Below are positions 19,001 through 25,950 of a stretch of DNA of 64,000 nt, one piece after another. Numbering within the stretch: position 1 is the first letter of the stretch; every line of letters begins with the position of its first letter. The DNA lies in assembly GCA_964586455.1 (NCBI GenBank), contig CAZPHV010000002.1, forward strand, positions 135,355 through 199,354, read 5' to 3'. Below the pieces are notes generated by a model. It was not told the origin of the DNA. It did not search any database and saw only the letters and a list, made by a program, of their open reading frames with translations. A program made the translations under genes and the position numbers. The DNA is from Aquimonas sp964586455 (GTDB taxonomy: Bacteria > Pseudomonadota > Gammaproteobacteria > Xanthomonadales > Xanthomonadaceae).

Positions 19001-19913
19001 GACCTCGCAGGGCTGGGGTATTGGCCTGATCGCCTTCGGCTCCGCCTCCACCGTGGCCAATGTCACCACTGCCAACATCACCAACAACGTGATCACCAAC
19101 TTCCCGGGCGGTGGCGGCATTCAGGTGCAGGGCGGCAATGCCAATGCCGCCGGAACAGCCGGCGTGATGGGCACGGCCGGCAGCGCGACGAACATCATCA
19201 ACATCACCGGCAACCGCATCGCCGGCGCGAGCCCGGCCAACCGGATCGGCGGCGAAGGCATCGTCGCGCTGGTGAACGGTCGCGGTCAGGGCAACTTCAA
19301 CATCTCCAACAACGGCACCGTCGCCAACCCGATCACCAATGTCACCGGCATCGGCATCAGCAACTCGGCCTTCGGCCTGGCCAATGTCACCTCGCTGATC
19401 GAGAGCAACGTGATCGTGGCCAACAACAGCTTCGCCGCGCAGGGCATCGGCGGTGGCTTGGGCAACACCTTCGGGGTCACCGACAGCCCGCAGATGACGA
19501 TGACAGTGCGCGGAAACACCATCAGCCAGGTCGACGGCAACGGCATCCTGCTGGTGGCTCGCGACACCACTGGCGTGCTGCGCGCACGCGTGCAGAACAA
19601 CAACGTCGCCGCTCCACTGACCGGCGTGCGCCCGGGCATCCGCATCGATTCCGGCAATGCGCCCAACGGCGACAACGACACGGTCTGCCTAGACATCTCG
19701 GGCAACACCAGCGCCGGCAGCGGCGGCCACCCGGGCGGTATCGGCCTGCGTAAGCAGGGCAATGTCGCCGGCCAGTTCGGGTTCGGCATCGTGGGCATGG
19801 CGGCCACCGCTTCGCCGGGTGTCGAGAACTACGTCAACGGGCTCAACCCCGGGGGCGCTGGCACCCTGCTGATCTCCGGTACCAGCGGCTTCACCAACTG
19901 CAGCATTCCGTAG
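13032..19913 (+). CDS. Giant secreted/surface protein: cadherin and Ig-like repeats plus right-handed beta-helix
   Basis: 2293 residues from the ATG at 13032, which has a GGGGA ribosome site and gives a clean signal peptide (RRILLSALLVLGGVPMAAQA, cut near residue 29). Residues ~30-160 form a unique N-domain. Residues ~160-195 resemble an IPTL-CTERM sorting helix (AGAWSLILLCLALGVAAAWT then LRR), followed by a second hydrophobic helix, yet the protein continues. Two cadherin-like domains (~275-475) come next. Then seven ~110-residue Ig-like domains open with VNDAPSF or variants, then a VCBS-like domain. From ~1375 a DUF1565/pectate-lyase-like beta-helix begins (FVDAAAPAGGDGTLARPFNT) and is rich in N-x-T/S-G turns to the end. 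Probably an adhesin or cell-surface scaffold. It heads a cluster with three tail-collar genes. Confidence 0.85.
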   Translation: MKIQFTGAARRILLSALLVLGGVPMAAQAYTYSVLIDSDNNPATGCSVLTPDGTASGVDARLDAEISFEPLVVLTQELRLCASGTFGAPQSIPAGHPVGADNGPGPSDVVELGFERSLLGTAIANDWTLTFLATSPLLGAADAAGPVLAVGLGVPPLPPLPSPTVVPAAGAWSLILLCLALGVAAAWTLRRHPGLMLAALMVGTLSSAGIAWAAGYLLDGEIGDWDVASLLNDPAGDTTQPEPQVDLRGVFAAREAGRVFFRFDVTEMRLPVLVPPFLNTSFSVNENAPNNTLIGSINAAPGGLSTLLRFALSSQTPSAGFSVDTATGEIRVADSSQLDFETRPSFSLDVVVTLQGAAGFSLNRQITIALNDLNEVPQIAAQAFSVFESAVNGEVVGSVIASDPDAGANGQLSYSVIGGSGQNVFAINAGSGQITVADAAAMNIANSPYSLQVQVSDGGTPSLNAAATMTITLTDVNDAPSFTPGPSPVTVLEDSAPYSAAWATAIDDGDGGTQTLNFEFTANSNAGLFAVAPAISPTGVLSFTLAADANGSADLSVRLRDNGGTANGGIDVSPVANFVITVTPVNDAPSFTIPAAAPPVLEGAGPQTVTAFATAISAGPPDEAGQTLTFAATVTGSTGNLAFASAPALAPNGTLTYAPQAGTSGTATVSVVLSDNGGTANGGVDTSAPQVFTIQVSNVNDAPSFTPGPSPVTVLEDSGAYSAAWATDLNDNDGGIQVLSFVVLSNSNPGLFSTPPALSATGVLSFTPAPDANGSATLSVALRDDGGTDNGGVDQSPPVELVLNVTAVNDAPSFVIPAAANPVFQDDGPTVQAGFATAISAGPANEAGQILSFALTVTGSTGNLAFAQAPAIDPANGNLSFAAQNGSSGVATISVVLSDNGGTDNGGVDSSAAQVFTLEVVNVNDAPSFTPGASPLAVLEDSGAYSATWATDINDNDGGTQVVNFELTAGATTGNLSFSVAPSISPTGVLSFMPSADSNGSASFSVVLRDNGGTAFGGVDASAPVPLLIEVTAVNDAPSFTIPASAPSVLGNAGPQSVTGFANAISAGPPDEAGQTLSFNLNVTGTTGSLLFTTPPAIDPSTGTLTYEASPSTFGVATVSVVLSDNGGTDNGGVNASAPQVFTLEVLFVNNAPTFIGGGNVTVDEDSGAYNSLWATAIDDGDPGISQVLNFIVLSNDNPSLFAASPGINASTGNLSFLPAANANGVANLSVELRDNGGTANGGVDASLPVNFSITVNAVNDPPVVVPPTNVAVARHIGRSLGSAAPESLLANVSDPADGAGAAPFSVTVQTDAATAQGGRVTVAADGSWSYQPPAGAVLAADSFNFQVCDSGVPLPPACTTATATIALSGTAVWFVDAAAPAGGDGTLARPFNTIAPAVAAAGVNGRIFVASGSYTAGTTLLAGQWLIGQGVSVASAASFDSLFGLTPPTGSATRPTIGGARPLVTTAAGDAITLATDNSLRGVEIGNTAGIGLVGTNFGTLTLGDNRISGSGQALSLSTGTLAEAAATTAFDQISSSSGTNNIVLSAVAGGANFGAGALSGATGTAFQFSTGTATLGYAGSIAKASSGRLIDIDGAGNANLSLSGNLTCSALCGSGAGNQGLRVTGRTGGTIIFNGALKEFVGTSTNPAVQLLNNTGATVAISGISNLGTGTVPLVGTALVASGGGTLSLNGEVSIETSAARSLQLSSMILSGNMTGTIGSNGALGSGTPAIDIQSSASPAGLTFGQQLIIDHDDVGESGGGINLVGNTGSYTFNNVARVNSTNTVALRASNAGTLTVGNVAAGALVNNGGIAIDVQNTTIGAGGLNAVLVQSLGGANGILLNNTGSLGALTVTGNGGTCTGSVDCTGGFIANTTSHGIQLTNTAAPSITRMRIQNTGGSGIQGTEVNGFTFANGSIDSTGTAGGVNTANIAFNSSALGTERNVYGAVSITNSSLSNSRYHGIELFNFNGTLSSVNISGNTLTSSTSAATSQGWGIGLIAFGSASTVANVTTANITNNVITNFPGGGGIQVQGGNANAAGTAGVMGTAGSATNIINITGNRIAGASPANRIGGEGIVALVNGRGQGNFNISNNGTVANPITNVTGIGISNSAFGLANVTSLIESNVIVANNSFAAQGIGGGLGNTFGVTDSPQMTMTVRGNTISQVDGNGILLVARDTTGVLRARVQNNNVAAPLTGVRPGIRIDSGNAPNGDNDTVCLDISGNTSAGSGGHPGGIGLRKQGNVAGQFGFGIVGMAATASPGVENYVNGLNPGGAGTLLISGTSGFTNCSIP
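14457..16812 (+). repeat. Seven tandem Ig-like domain repeats in alternating A/B types
   Basis: In-frame repeats of roughly 330 bases each begin with a VNDAPSF codon block near 14457, 14787, 15124, 15452, 15797, 16129 and 16472. They alternate between type A (SFTPGPSPVTVLEDS...) and type B (SF.IPAAAP...), so the effective unit is an A-B pair of about 670 bases. The last A copy is the most divergent (VNNAPTFIGGGNVTV). High similarity between the copies suggests recent unequal crossing-over. Confidence 0.8.
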
Positions 19914-20054
19914 TCGCTTCGCGGCCGGTGTCGAGGGCACCGACTGCGTTCGTCGCAGAAACCAAGGGGAAGCCAGCGCCGCGCTGGCTGCCGCTTCCAC
20001 CCTCTCATCCGGCACGCCGCACTCCGCGGCACGCCACGAGCACTGGAGACCGCT

Positions 20055-20561
20055 ATGGCCGAACCTTTCCTCTCCGAAATCCGCATGATGAGCTTCGTGT
20101 TCGCCCCTAAAGGCTGGGCGCTGTGCAACGGCCAGCTGCTGCCGATCAACCAGAACCAGGCGCTGTTCGCGCTGCTGGGCACGACCTTCGGCGGCGATGG
20201 CAGGGTCAATTTCGCCCTGCCCGATCTGCGCGGACGCACCCCGATCCACGTGGGCAGCGGCCATACCTTGGGTGAGCGTGGTGGCGAGCAGGCGCACACG
20301 CTGTCGATCGCCGAGCTGCCAACCCATACCCACGTCATGCAGGCCAGCAATCAGCCGGCCAGCACCAACACCCCAACAGCCGCCCTGGCGCTGTCGAACT
20401 CGACCGCGTCCAACCTGTGGTCGGCGCCGGCCAACCTGGTGGCGATGTCGCCGTCGGCGGTGACCAACGTCGGCGGTTCGCAGGCGCACCTGAACATGCA
20501 GCCGTTCCTCACCCTCAGCTTCTGCATCGCCCTGCAGGGCATCTTCCCCTCGCCCAACTAG
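20055..20561 (+). CDS. Tail-collar domain protein 1 (microcystin-dependent-protein family)
   Basis: 168 residues. It shows the complete signature of the phage tail-collar/MdpB family: FLSEIRMMSFVFAPKGWALC then NGQLLPINQNQALFALLGTT, then FGGDGRVNFALPDLRGRTPI, then G...TLGERGGEQAHTL, then ELPTHTHVMQAS, and at the end LNMQPFLTLSFCIALQGIFP. There is no signal peptide. These short stand-alone collar proteins occur as sets in many free-living bacteria. Their function is unsettled; phage tail-fibre origin and a role in surface or secreted assemblies are both discussed. First of three paralogues directly behind the giant surface protein, 141 bases away. Confidence 0.88.
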   Translation: MAEPFLSEIRMMSFVFAPKGWALCNGQLLPINQNQALFALLGTTFGGDGRVNFALPDLRGRTPIHVGSGHTLGERGGEQAHTLSIAELPTHTHVMQASNQPASTNTPTAALALSNSTASNLWSAPANLVAMSPSAVTNVGGSQAHLNMQPFLTLSFCIALQGIFPSPN

Positions 20562-20580
20562 GCCCAGACGGAGTCCACCC

Positions 20581-21090
20581 ATGGCACAACCTTATGTAGG
20601 CGAGATCCGCATGTTCGCGGGCAACTTCGCGCCCGCCGGCTGGATGTTCTGCGAAGGCCAGCTGCTGTCGATCTCCGAGAACGAGACCCTGTTCCAGCTG
20701 ATCGGCACCACCTACGGCGGCGACGGTCAGAGCACCTTCGCGCTGCCTGACCTGCGTGGCCGCATACCGATCCACCAGGGCAACGGCTTCATCCTTGCCG
20801 AAACCGGCGGCGCCGAAGAAGTCACCCTCACGACCAGCCAGATTCCGGTTCATTCACATCCGCTGCTGGCGACCAACAACACCGCAACGTCGCAGACCGC
20901 CAGCGGTCAGGTAATGGCGGCCAGCACCGGCGCCACGATCTCGCCCTACGGCTCAGACGCACCGTTGACCAATCTCGCACCCACCACGATCGGCGCCGTG
21001 GGCGGCAGCCAGCCGCACACCAACTTCCAGCCGTACCTGTGCGTGAGTTTCATCATCTCGCTGTTCGGCATCTTCCCCTCGCCGACCTGA
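20581..21090 (+). CDS. Tail-collar domain protein 2
   Basis: 169 residues, paralogous to its neighbours: YVGEIRMFAGNFAPAGWMFC, GQLLSISENETLFQLIGTTY, GGDGQSTFALPDLRGRIPIH, TTSQIPVHSHPLLAT and NFQPYLCVSFIISLFGIFPS. The central insert (TASGQVMAASTGATISPYGS) differs from the other copies, as expected for a variable exposed loop on a conserved collar core. It starts 19 bases after copy 1 and ends 11 bases before copy 3, so all three form one transcription unit. Confidence 0.88.
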   Translation: MAQPYVGEIRMFAGNFAPAGWMFCEGQLLSISENETLFQLIGTTYGGDGQSTFALPDLRGRIPIHQGNGFILAETGGAEEVTLTTSQIPVHSHPLLATNNTATSQTASGQVMAASTGATISPYGSDAPLTNLAPTTIGAVGGSQPHTNFQPYLCVSFIISLFGIFPSPT

Positions 21091-21101
21091 AGGAGCGTTC
21101 C

Positions 21102-21620
21102 GTGGCCGATCCCTTTGTTGCCGAAATCCGAATCTTCCCCTTCAACTTCGCGCCCAAGGGCTGGGCCTGGTGCGACGGCCAACTGCTGCCGCTATCGCAG
21201 AACACGGCGCTGTTCGCGCTGCTGGGCACCACCTACGGCGGCAATGGCCGGAGTAATTTCGCCCTGCCGGATCTGCAGGGGCGTGCGCCGATGCATCCCG
21301 GCCAGGGGCCTGGCTTGAGCCTGCATGATCTCGGCGAGATGGGCGGTTCCGAAACCGTGACCCTGCTCCAGTCGGAAATCCCCAGCCATGCGCATGCTGT
21401 ACGGGCCTCTCAGGCAGACGGCATCAGCCGCCAGCCTGCCGCCGAGCTGCCGGCGACCGGTATCGGCATCGGCCAGTACGCATCACCGAACACCTTGGTG
21501 GTGACGGCGCCGGAGTCGCTTGCGCCTGTCGGCGGCGACCAGCCGCATAACAATTTGCAGCCGTATCTCACGTTTTACTTCTGCATCGCCCTGCAGGGCG
21601 TGTTCCCACCGCGCAGCTGA
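21102..21620 (+). CDS. Tail-collar domain protein 3
   Basis: 172 residues from a GTG at 21102. I chose it because AAGGAG lies 6-12 bases upstream and the product then starts VADPFVAEIRIFPFNFAPKG, matching its paralogues. It continues WCDGQLLPLSQNTALFALLG, NFALPDLQGRAPMHPG, LQSEIPSHAHAVRASQADG and NLQPYLTFYFCIALQGVFPP. The family is the same as the two preceding genes. The loop region is distinct (ISRQPAAELPATGIGIGQYA). Followed by a GC hairpin (21626-21648) and then the Tat-type gene. Confidence 0.87.
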   Translation: MADPFVAEIRIFPFNFAPKGWAWCDGQLLPLSQNTALFALLGTTYGGNGRSNFALPDLQGRAPMHPGQGPGLSLHDLGEMGGSETVTLLQSEIPSHAHAVRASQADGISRQPAAELPATGIGIGQYASPNTLVVTAPESLAPVGGDQPHNNLQPYLTFYFCIALQGVFPPRS

Positions 21621-21717
21621 CAGCTCTGCCTCCCCGCTCGCGGGGCAGGTACACCCGTCCTTTACAGCCCTACCAGCGACTCGACAGCAGGTCGCGGAAT
21701 ACAACACAGGACCCATC

Positions 21718-22344
21718 ATGGATCGTCGAGCTTTTCTGGTTGGCAGCGCCTGCGGCGTGGGCGGTGCGGCAGTGGCCTGGCCCGCGCACGGCTTCGCTTC
21801 TGAGCGCGCCTCGCACGTGCTCCGGCTTGATCCGGATGGCGACGTCTGGCGTCCGTTCAAGGCTGAAACATTCGCGCAACCCGCGGCCGCCGGCACTCAA
21901 CGTCTGCGCCTGCTCGGGCCTCGCCTGGCCGCAGGGTCGAGTCTGCACTCGCTGGAGCTCGATCTCCTGTTCGAAACCGGAGCGACCGCACCGGCCCGGC
22001 ACCGCGCCTGGCGCTTTGCTTCCGCATGCGTTGAAGGCAACAGCGGCGACAGCAGCATCGTGCTGCCCGCGCAGGGCGTCAGGCTGGCGTTCCGGCTCAG
22101 CCAGGGCGTGGCGCTGCAACCTGTCCATCTGCGGGTGGACGCGGGCCGCTGGCCCGAGGGCGACTATCTGATCCGGGTCGACGCCGCGGCCACTGCAGCG
22201 TTGAGCTGCGGGCCTTCCGGGGCCTGCGCGCCGCCGCCGGGCGTGGACGGTTTTCTTCTGCAGGTACACCACGAGCAAGCCGCGCCCGACCTCTGCCTGC
22301 GCGCCGACCTTGCCTGCCTCGTGCAGGGCCCCGAGAGCGTCTGA
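21718..22344 (+). CDS. Putative Tat-exported protein of the collar cluster
   Basis: 208 residues from the ATG at 21718. The N-terminus MDRRAFLVGSACGVGGAAVA then WPAHGFA has a twin-arginine motif (DRRAFLVG), an alanine/glycine-rich hydrophobic core and an AHGFA-type cleavage site near residue 27. The mature part is beta-rich (LRLLGPRLAAGSSLHSLELD, WRFASACVEGN, VHLRVDAGRWPEGDYLIRVD). It has several cysteines, including a CGPSGAC loop. I do not recognise a named family. Its place between the collar trio and the GNAT/DUF6916 pair suggests it belongs to the same surface system. Confidence 0.68.
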   Translation: MDRRAFLVGSACGVGGAAVAWPAHGFASERASHVLRLDPDGDVWRPFKAETFAQPAAAGTQRLRLLGPRLAAGSSLHSLELDLLFETGATAPARHRAWRFASACVEGNSGDSSIVLPAQGVRLAFRLSQGVALQPVHLRVDAGRWPEGDYLIRVDAAATAALSCGPSGACAPPPGVDGFLLQVHHEQAAPDLCLRADLACLVQGPESV

Positions 22345-22364
22345 GCTTTCGCTCGGTGCCGTCG

Positions 22365-22925
22365 ATGCCAAGCAACGCCGCCGATCCTGCAGAGCGCGCA
22401 CGCGCACTTCTGCAGCTGTTCGGCGCCGATTGGCCGCAACGGCCCGCGGCACTTTCGCTGCGACTGGAAACCGAGCGGGATCTACCGCTGCTGCAGGCGC
22501 TCTACGCCAACACGCGCACCGAGGAACTGGCGCGCAGCGGCTGGCCGGAGCAGCAGCAGCAGGCCTTCATCCACCAGCAGTTCAGCGCCCAGCGCAGCCA
22601 CTATCGCCAGCACTATCCGGGCGCGGCCTTCTTCGTAATCGAGCGCGACGGCATTGGCATCGGCCGCGTCTACCTGCACTGGGGTCGCGAGGAGCTGCGC
22701 CTGATGGAGATCACCCTGCTGCCGGAGCAGCGAAGGCTGGGCCTTGCCCGCACGCTGATGCAGCAGCTGATCCACTGGACCGAAGCGCGAGACCTGCCAA
22801 TCACCCTGCACGTCGAACCCTTCAACCCGGCCCATGCCTGGTATGCACGACTGGGCTTCAAGGTGGTCGAGCAGCGCGGCGTCTACCACTTCCTGCGGCG
22901 CGAGCCTTCAGCCGCTCTCAGTTGA
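22365..22925 (+). CDS. GNAT-family N-acetyltransferase
   Basis: 186 residues from the ATG at 22365 (a GTG nine bases earlier is possible). GNAT fold marks: LRLETERDLPLLQALYANTR (strand 1/helix 1), AAFFVIERDGIGIGRVYLHW, LRLMEITLLPEQRRLGLART for the acetyl-CoA loop (Q/R-x-x-G-x-A variant EQRRLGLA), and NPAHAWYARLGFKVVEQRGV at the C-terminus. The acceptor is unknown. It begins 20 bases after the Tat-type gene, and its 3' end overlaps the convergent DUF6916 gene by 8 bases. It is a recurrent partner in tail-collar clusters, which hints at modification of the secreted products. Confidence 0.82.
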   Translation: MPSNAADPAERARALLQLFGADWPQRPAALSLRLETERDLPLLQALYANTRTEELARSGWPEQQQQAFIHQQFSAQRSHYRQHYPGAAFFVIERDGIGIGRVYLHWGREELRLMEITLLPEQRRLGLARTLMQQLIHWTEARDLPITLHVEPFNPAHAWYARLGFKVVEQRGVYHFLRREPSAALS

Positions 22926-23217
22926 ACACCGCCTCGTAAAGCAGGCCCGAGGCATCGCGCCGGATCGGTGTCATGAACACCTCCAGCCGACCGTGCTGCG
23001 GATGTTCGATCGCATACACGCCCTGGCCCAGCTCCAGCCCGGCTGGGCCGCGCAGCTGTACGGCAAAGCCCGGCAGGCTGCGACCGGTCGGATGCGGGCT
23101 CACTTCGATGGACGCCACAGTCAGCGCGAAGCTCTGGTTGGCGGCCTGTGTGGGCAGGGCCTGACCAATCAGGGCGGTGAAGTCTTCGGCAGGGATCTTA
23201 TCGAGGGGTGTGCTCAT
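22918..23217 (-). CDS. DUF6916 family protein
   Basis: 99 residues, cytoplasmic. MSTPLDKIPAEDFTALIGQ, ALTVASIEVSPHP, LPGFAVQLRGPAGLELGQGV and YAIEHPQHGRLEVFMTPIRR match the pattern I associate with DUF6916: a small beta-rich domain with a ...H...G.l.lf..Pi...g..Y.a.FN ending. Such genes commonly sit beside tail-collar genes, as here. The function is unknown. It is transcribed against the collar operon, and its own promoter must lie in the 139 bases shared with rmuC. Confidence 0.7.
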   Translation of the reverse strand: MSTPLDKIPAEDFTALIGQALPTQAANQSFALTVASIEVSPHPTGRSLPGFAVQLRGPAGLELGQGVYAIEHPQHGRLEVFMTPIRRDASGLLYEAVFN

Positions 23218-23356
23218 CTGCGCACTGTACTAAGGCCGGCCCTGGCAAGGCCAGCCGTACAGATCCAGCGTCTGACGTGTATCTGCGGAACCGTGCGCGG
23301 CGCGCTGCGATGGCGGGCTCGCTAGACTGTCGGGCCTTCCGCTCCACACGGCCCGC

Positions 23357-24850
23357 ATGCTCCCGGCCCTCGCCACCCTCGCCTTCGTCCCGCCCCCCGC
23401 TGCGCTGCCGTGGCTGCCCTGGCTGCTGGTCGGCTGTGCGCTAATGCTGCTGATTGCACTCGCAATGCTGGTGGTGCTGCTGCACCGTAGTAGACGCACC
23501 CACACCGACCCCGCGCTGATCGAGCGTCTGGCCGCACTGTCGGCCACGTCAGAACGCACCGAGCGCACCCTTCGAGAAGAGCTGCGCGAAGCGCGCAGCG
23601 AAGCCGCGCAGCAGCAGGCCCGCTTTGAGACCCAGCTGCGCACCGCACTGGCCGAAGGCAGTCGCGCTCAGGTCGAACGCCTGGATGCCTTCGGCCGCGG
23701 TCTCGACGCCGCCGCCCTGCGCTCGGACCAACGCATCGAAACCCTGCGGCAGACGCTGTCGGACGATGCGCGCAAGAGCCGCGAAGAATCGGTGGCCGCG
23801 CTCAAGCAGTTCGGCGAAGCGCTGGACGCGCGCCTGCTGACCCTGACCCAGCACAACGCCGAGCGCATGAACGAAGTGCGCGGCACGCTCGAAGCCAAAC
23901 TCAAGGAATTGCAGACCGACAACGCCGCCCAGCTGGAGCGCATGCGCGAGACCGTCGACGAGAAGCTCAAGACCACGCTGGAAACGCGACTGGGCGAGAG
24001 CTTCAAGCTGGTTTCCGAGCGCCTCGAACAGGTGCACCGCGGCCTCGGCGAGATGCAGACGCTGGCGCAGGGCGTGGGTGATCTCAAACGCGTGCTCGGC
24101 AACGTCAAAACCCGCGGCACCTTCGGCGAAGTGCAGCTGGGCGCCCTGCTGGAGCAGATCCTGAGCGCCGAGCAGTACGCCAGCAATGTCGCCACCCTGC
24201 CGGGCAGCAGCGAGCGCGTCGAGTACGCCATCCGCCTGCCGGGCAGCGCGCCGGGCGCGCCGGTGTGGCTGCCGATCGACGCCAAGTTTCCGCGCGAGGA
24301 CTACGAGCGCCTGCTCGACGCACAGGACCGCGCCGATGCCGAAGCCGCCGGCGTGGCCGCACTCGCGCTTGAACGGCGCATCCGCGACGAGGCCAAGCGC
24401 ATCCGCGAGAAGTACATCGCCCCGCCGCACACCACCGACTTCGCCCTGCTGTTCCTGCCCACCGAGGGCCTGTACGCCGAGCTGATCCGCCGCCCCGGCC
24501 TGTTCGAGGCCCTGCAGCGCGACTACCGCATCACCCTGGCCGGCCCGACTACGCTGGCGGCCCTGCTCAACAGCCTGCAAATGGGTTTCCGCACGCTCGC
24601 GATCGAGCAGCGCAGCAGCGAGGTCTGGCAGATCCTCGGCGCGGTCAAGAACGAGTTCGGCAAGTTCGGCGAAGTGCTCGACCGCACCCAGAAGCAGATC
24701 GACACGGTCAGCAAGAGCATCGGCGCCGCTGGCGTGCGTACGCGTGCGATCGAACGCAAGCTGCGCAGCGTGGAGACCCTGGAAGGCGCACCCGACCTGC
24801 TGCAACTGGCCGCCGACAGCGAAGACGACGCCTCGGCGCCGGAGGATTGA
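23357..24850 (+). CDS. rmuC: DNA recombination protein RmuC
   Basis: 497 residues. One N-terminal membrane helix (LPWLPWLLVGCALMLLIALA) is followed by a long coiled coil (about residues 50-240, many E/R/Q heptads). The RmuC nuclease-like domain follows: NVKTRGTFGEVQLGALLEQI, AIRLPG...VWLPIDAKFP, YIAPPHTTDFALLFLPTEGL, YAEL and ITLAGPTTLAALLNSLQMGF. RmuC restrains inversion events at short inverted repeats. A TAGACT at 23323 could be the -10. Its last 71 codons are duplicated at 35245-35456. This upstream copy is the intact gene. The 3' end runs directly into the MBL-fold gene (1-base gap). Confidence 0.93.
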   Translation: MLPALATLAFVPPPAALPWLPWLLVGCALMLLIALAMLVVLLHRSRRTHTDPALIERLAALSATSERTERTLREELREARSEAAQQQARFETQLRTALAEGSRAQVERLDAFGRGLDAAALRSDQRIETLRQTLSDDARKSREESVAALKQFGEALDARLLTLTQHNAERMNEVRGTLEAKLKELQTDNAAQLERMRETVDEKLKTTLETRLGESFKLVSERLEQVHRGLGEMQTLAQGVGDLKRVLGNVKTRGTFGEVQLGALLEQILSAEQYASNVATLPGSSERVEYAIRLPGSAPGAPVWLPIDAKFPREDYERLLDAQDRADAEAAGVAALALERRIRDEAKRIREKYIAPPHTTDFALLFLPTEGLYAELIRRPGLFEALQRDYRITLAGPTTLAALLNSLQMGFRTLAIEQRSSEVWQILGAVKNEFGKFGEVLDRTQKQIDTVSKSIGAAGVRTRAIERKLRSVETLEGAPDLLQLAADSEDDASAPED

Positions 24851-25536
24851 AATGAACGCCCCAGCCACACCCCCGGTCGCGGTCGAGGTACTGCCGGTCA
24901 CTCCGTTTCAGCAGAACTGCTCGGTGATCATTTGCCAGGCCACCAAGAAGGCCGCCCTGGTCGACCCCGGCGGCGAAGTCGACCGCCTGCTCGCCGCGGT
25001 CGCACGCCACGGCGCCACGCTGGAGAAAGTTCTGGTCACGCACGGTCATCTGGACCACTGCTCGGGCGTGGCCGAACTGCAGCAGCGTCTCGGCATACCG
25101 GTGGAAGGTCCGCACCCGGTCGACGATTTCTGGATCCAGCAGCTGCCCACGCGCGCCGCGGAATGCGGCTTCCCGCCGGCGCAGGTGTTCACGCCCGAGC
25201 GCTGGCTGGCCCACGGCGACCGCGTGCAGGTCGGCGCGCTCGAACTTGAAGTGCTGCATTGCCCCGGCCACACCCCGGGCCATGTGGTGTTCTTCCTCCG
25301 CGAGGCGGGCTTGGCCTTCGTCGGCGACGTGATCTTCGCCGGCAGCATTGGCCGCACCGACTTCCCGCGCGGCAACCACGCCGACCTGATCCGTTCGATC
25401 CGCGAACGTCTGTTCGCACTCGGCGACCGCGTGCAGTTCGTGCCCGGGCATGGGCCGGTTTCGACACTGGGGCGGGAGCGGATGAGCAACCCGCATGTGT
25501 CGGATGCGGCGGTCGGCGCTCGCTGAGGCGCATCGC
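24639..25536 (+). repeat. Long direct repeat, copy 1 (rmuC 3' end plus MBL-fold gene)
   Basis: Matches 35245-36142 at a constant offset of 10,606 bases. By eye the copies are identical from 24639 to 25429, except T at 24666 versus G at 35272. From 25430 to 25519 there are 11 differences, all synonymous third-codon changes. Identity then resumes for the stop codon and ten more bases. The two copies flank the STAND/patatin island, whose left end starts immediately after this copy. Confidence 0.95.
24852..25526 (+). CDS. MBL-fold metallo-hydrolase, GloB/YcbL-like (copy 1)
   Basis: 224 residues. Metallo-beta-lactamase fold with the glyoxalase-II-type zinc motif THGHLDHCSG (HxHxDH), HCPGHTPGHVVFF, FVGDVIFAGSIGRTDF and FVPGHGPVSTLGRE. 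YcbL-type proteins hydrolyse small thioesters such as S-lactoylglutathione; the exact substrate is not evident. It starts one base after the rmuC stop. It encodes the same protein as copy 2 at 35458 but has a different third-position pattern over its last ~30 codons. The 3' end of this copy probably arrived with the island. Confidence 0.9.
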   Translation: MNAPATPPVAVEVLPVTPFQQNCSVIICQATKKAALVDPGGEVDRLLAAVARHGATLEKVLVTHGHLDHCSGVAELQQRLGIPVEGPHPVDDFWIQQLPTRAAECGFPPAQVFTPERWLAHGDRVQVGALELEVLHCPGHTPGHVVFFLREAGLAFVGDVIFAGSIGRTDFPRGNHADLIRSIRERLFALGDRVQFVPGHGPVSTLGRERMSNPHVSDAAVGAR

Positions 25537-25950
25537 TGAGGCGTATCGCTAAGTTGTGCCGCTCGGCCGTATCGCTCAGCAGGCACCCGCGCGGCCGAAG
25601 GCACTTCGGCACGCCTCAACCAGTGCGGCCGGCTGCAGCGACTCACCCTGCCCGACTCCCCGTTCCCAATCCCGACGAGCGGGCTGCGTCCGCGGCGCGT
25701 GCTTGCTCCCCTCTCCCCTGGAGGGAGAGGGGCCGGGGGAGAGGGGGAGCCCGCTTGCGAGGCGCGTTGTCCCCCTCTCCCCAACCCCGACCTTCACTTC
25801 GCTCGGGCTCAGCAGGGCGCCGGCTGCCACACCAGCACGCTCCAAACAGCGGCGGCCGCTGCTACGAAGTCGCCGCACACAAATGCACCCTCTGCAAACA
25901 CAGCTGGCTTTCGCTCAGCGAAAACCCGTACCTTCGCGGAGCGATAGCCG
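25527..25950. other. Intergenic left end of the island with a REP-like hairpin
   Basis: 424 bases with no supported gene. A short imperfect tandem GGCGCATCGCTGA/GGCGTATCGCTAA follows the hydrolase stop. A strong hairpin CCCCTCTCCC/GGGAGAGGGG lies at 25708-25732. It is preceded by GCGCGTGCTTGCTCCCCTCTCCC-type sequence that also occurs downstream of copy 2 (36192-36214). This suggests both hydrolase copies originally had the same downstream neighbour. The last ~90 bases are less GC-rich (CACACAAATGCACCCTCTGC) and may hold the promoter of the STAND operon. Confidence 0.55.

Noticed and set aside
20055..21620. Interpretation of the tail-collar genes as a prophage
   Set aside because: No capsid, terminase, integrase, lysis or other tail genes nearby; stand-alone collar sets with DUF6916 are common chromosomal clusters.
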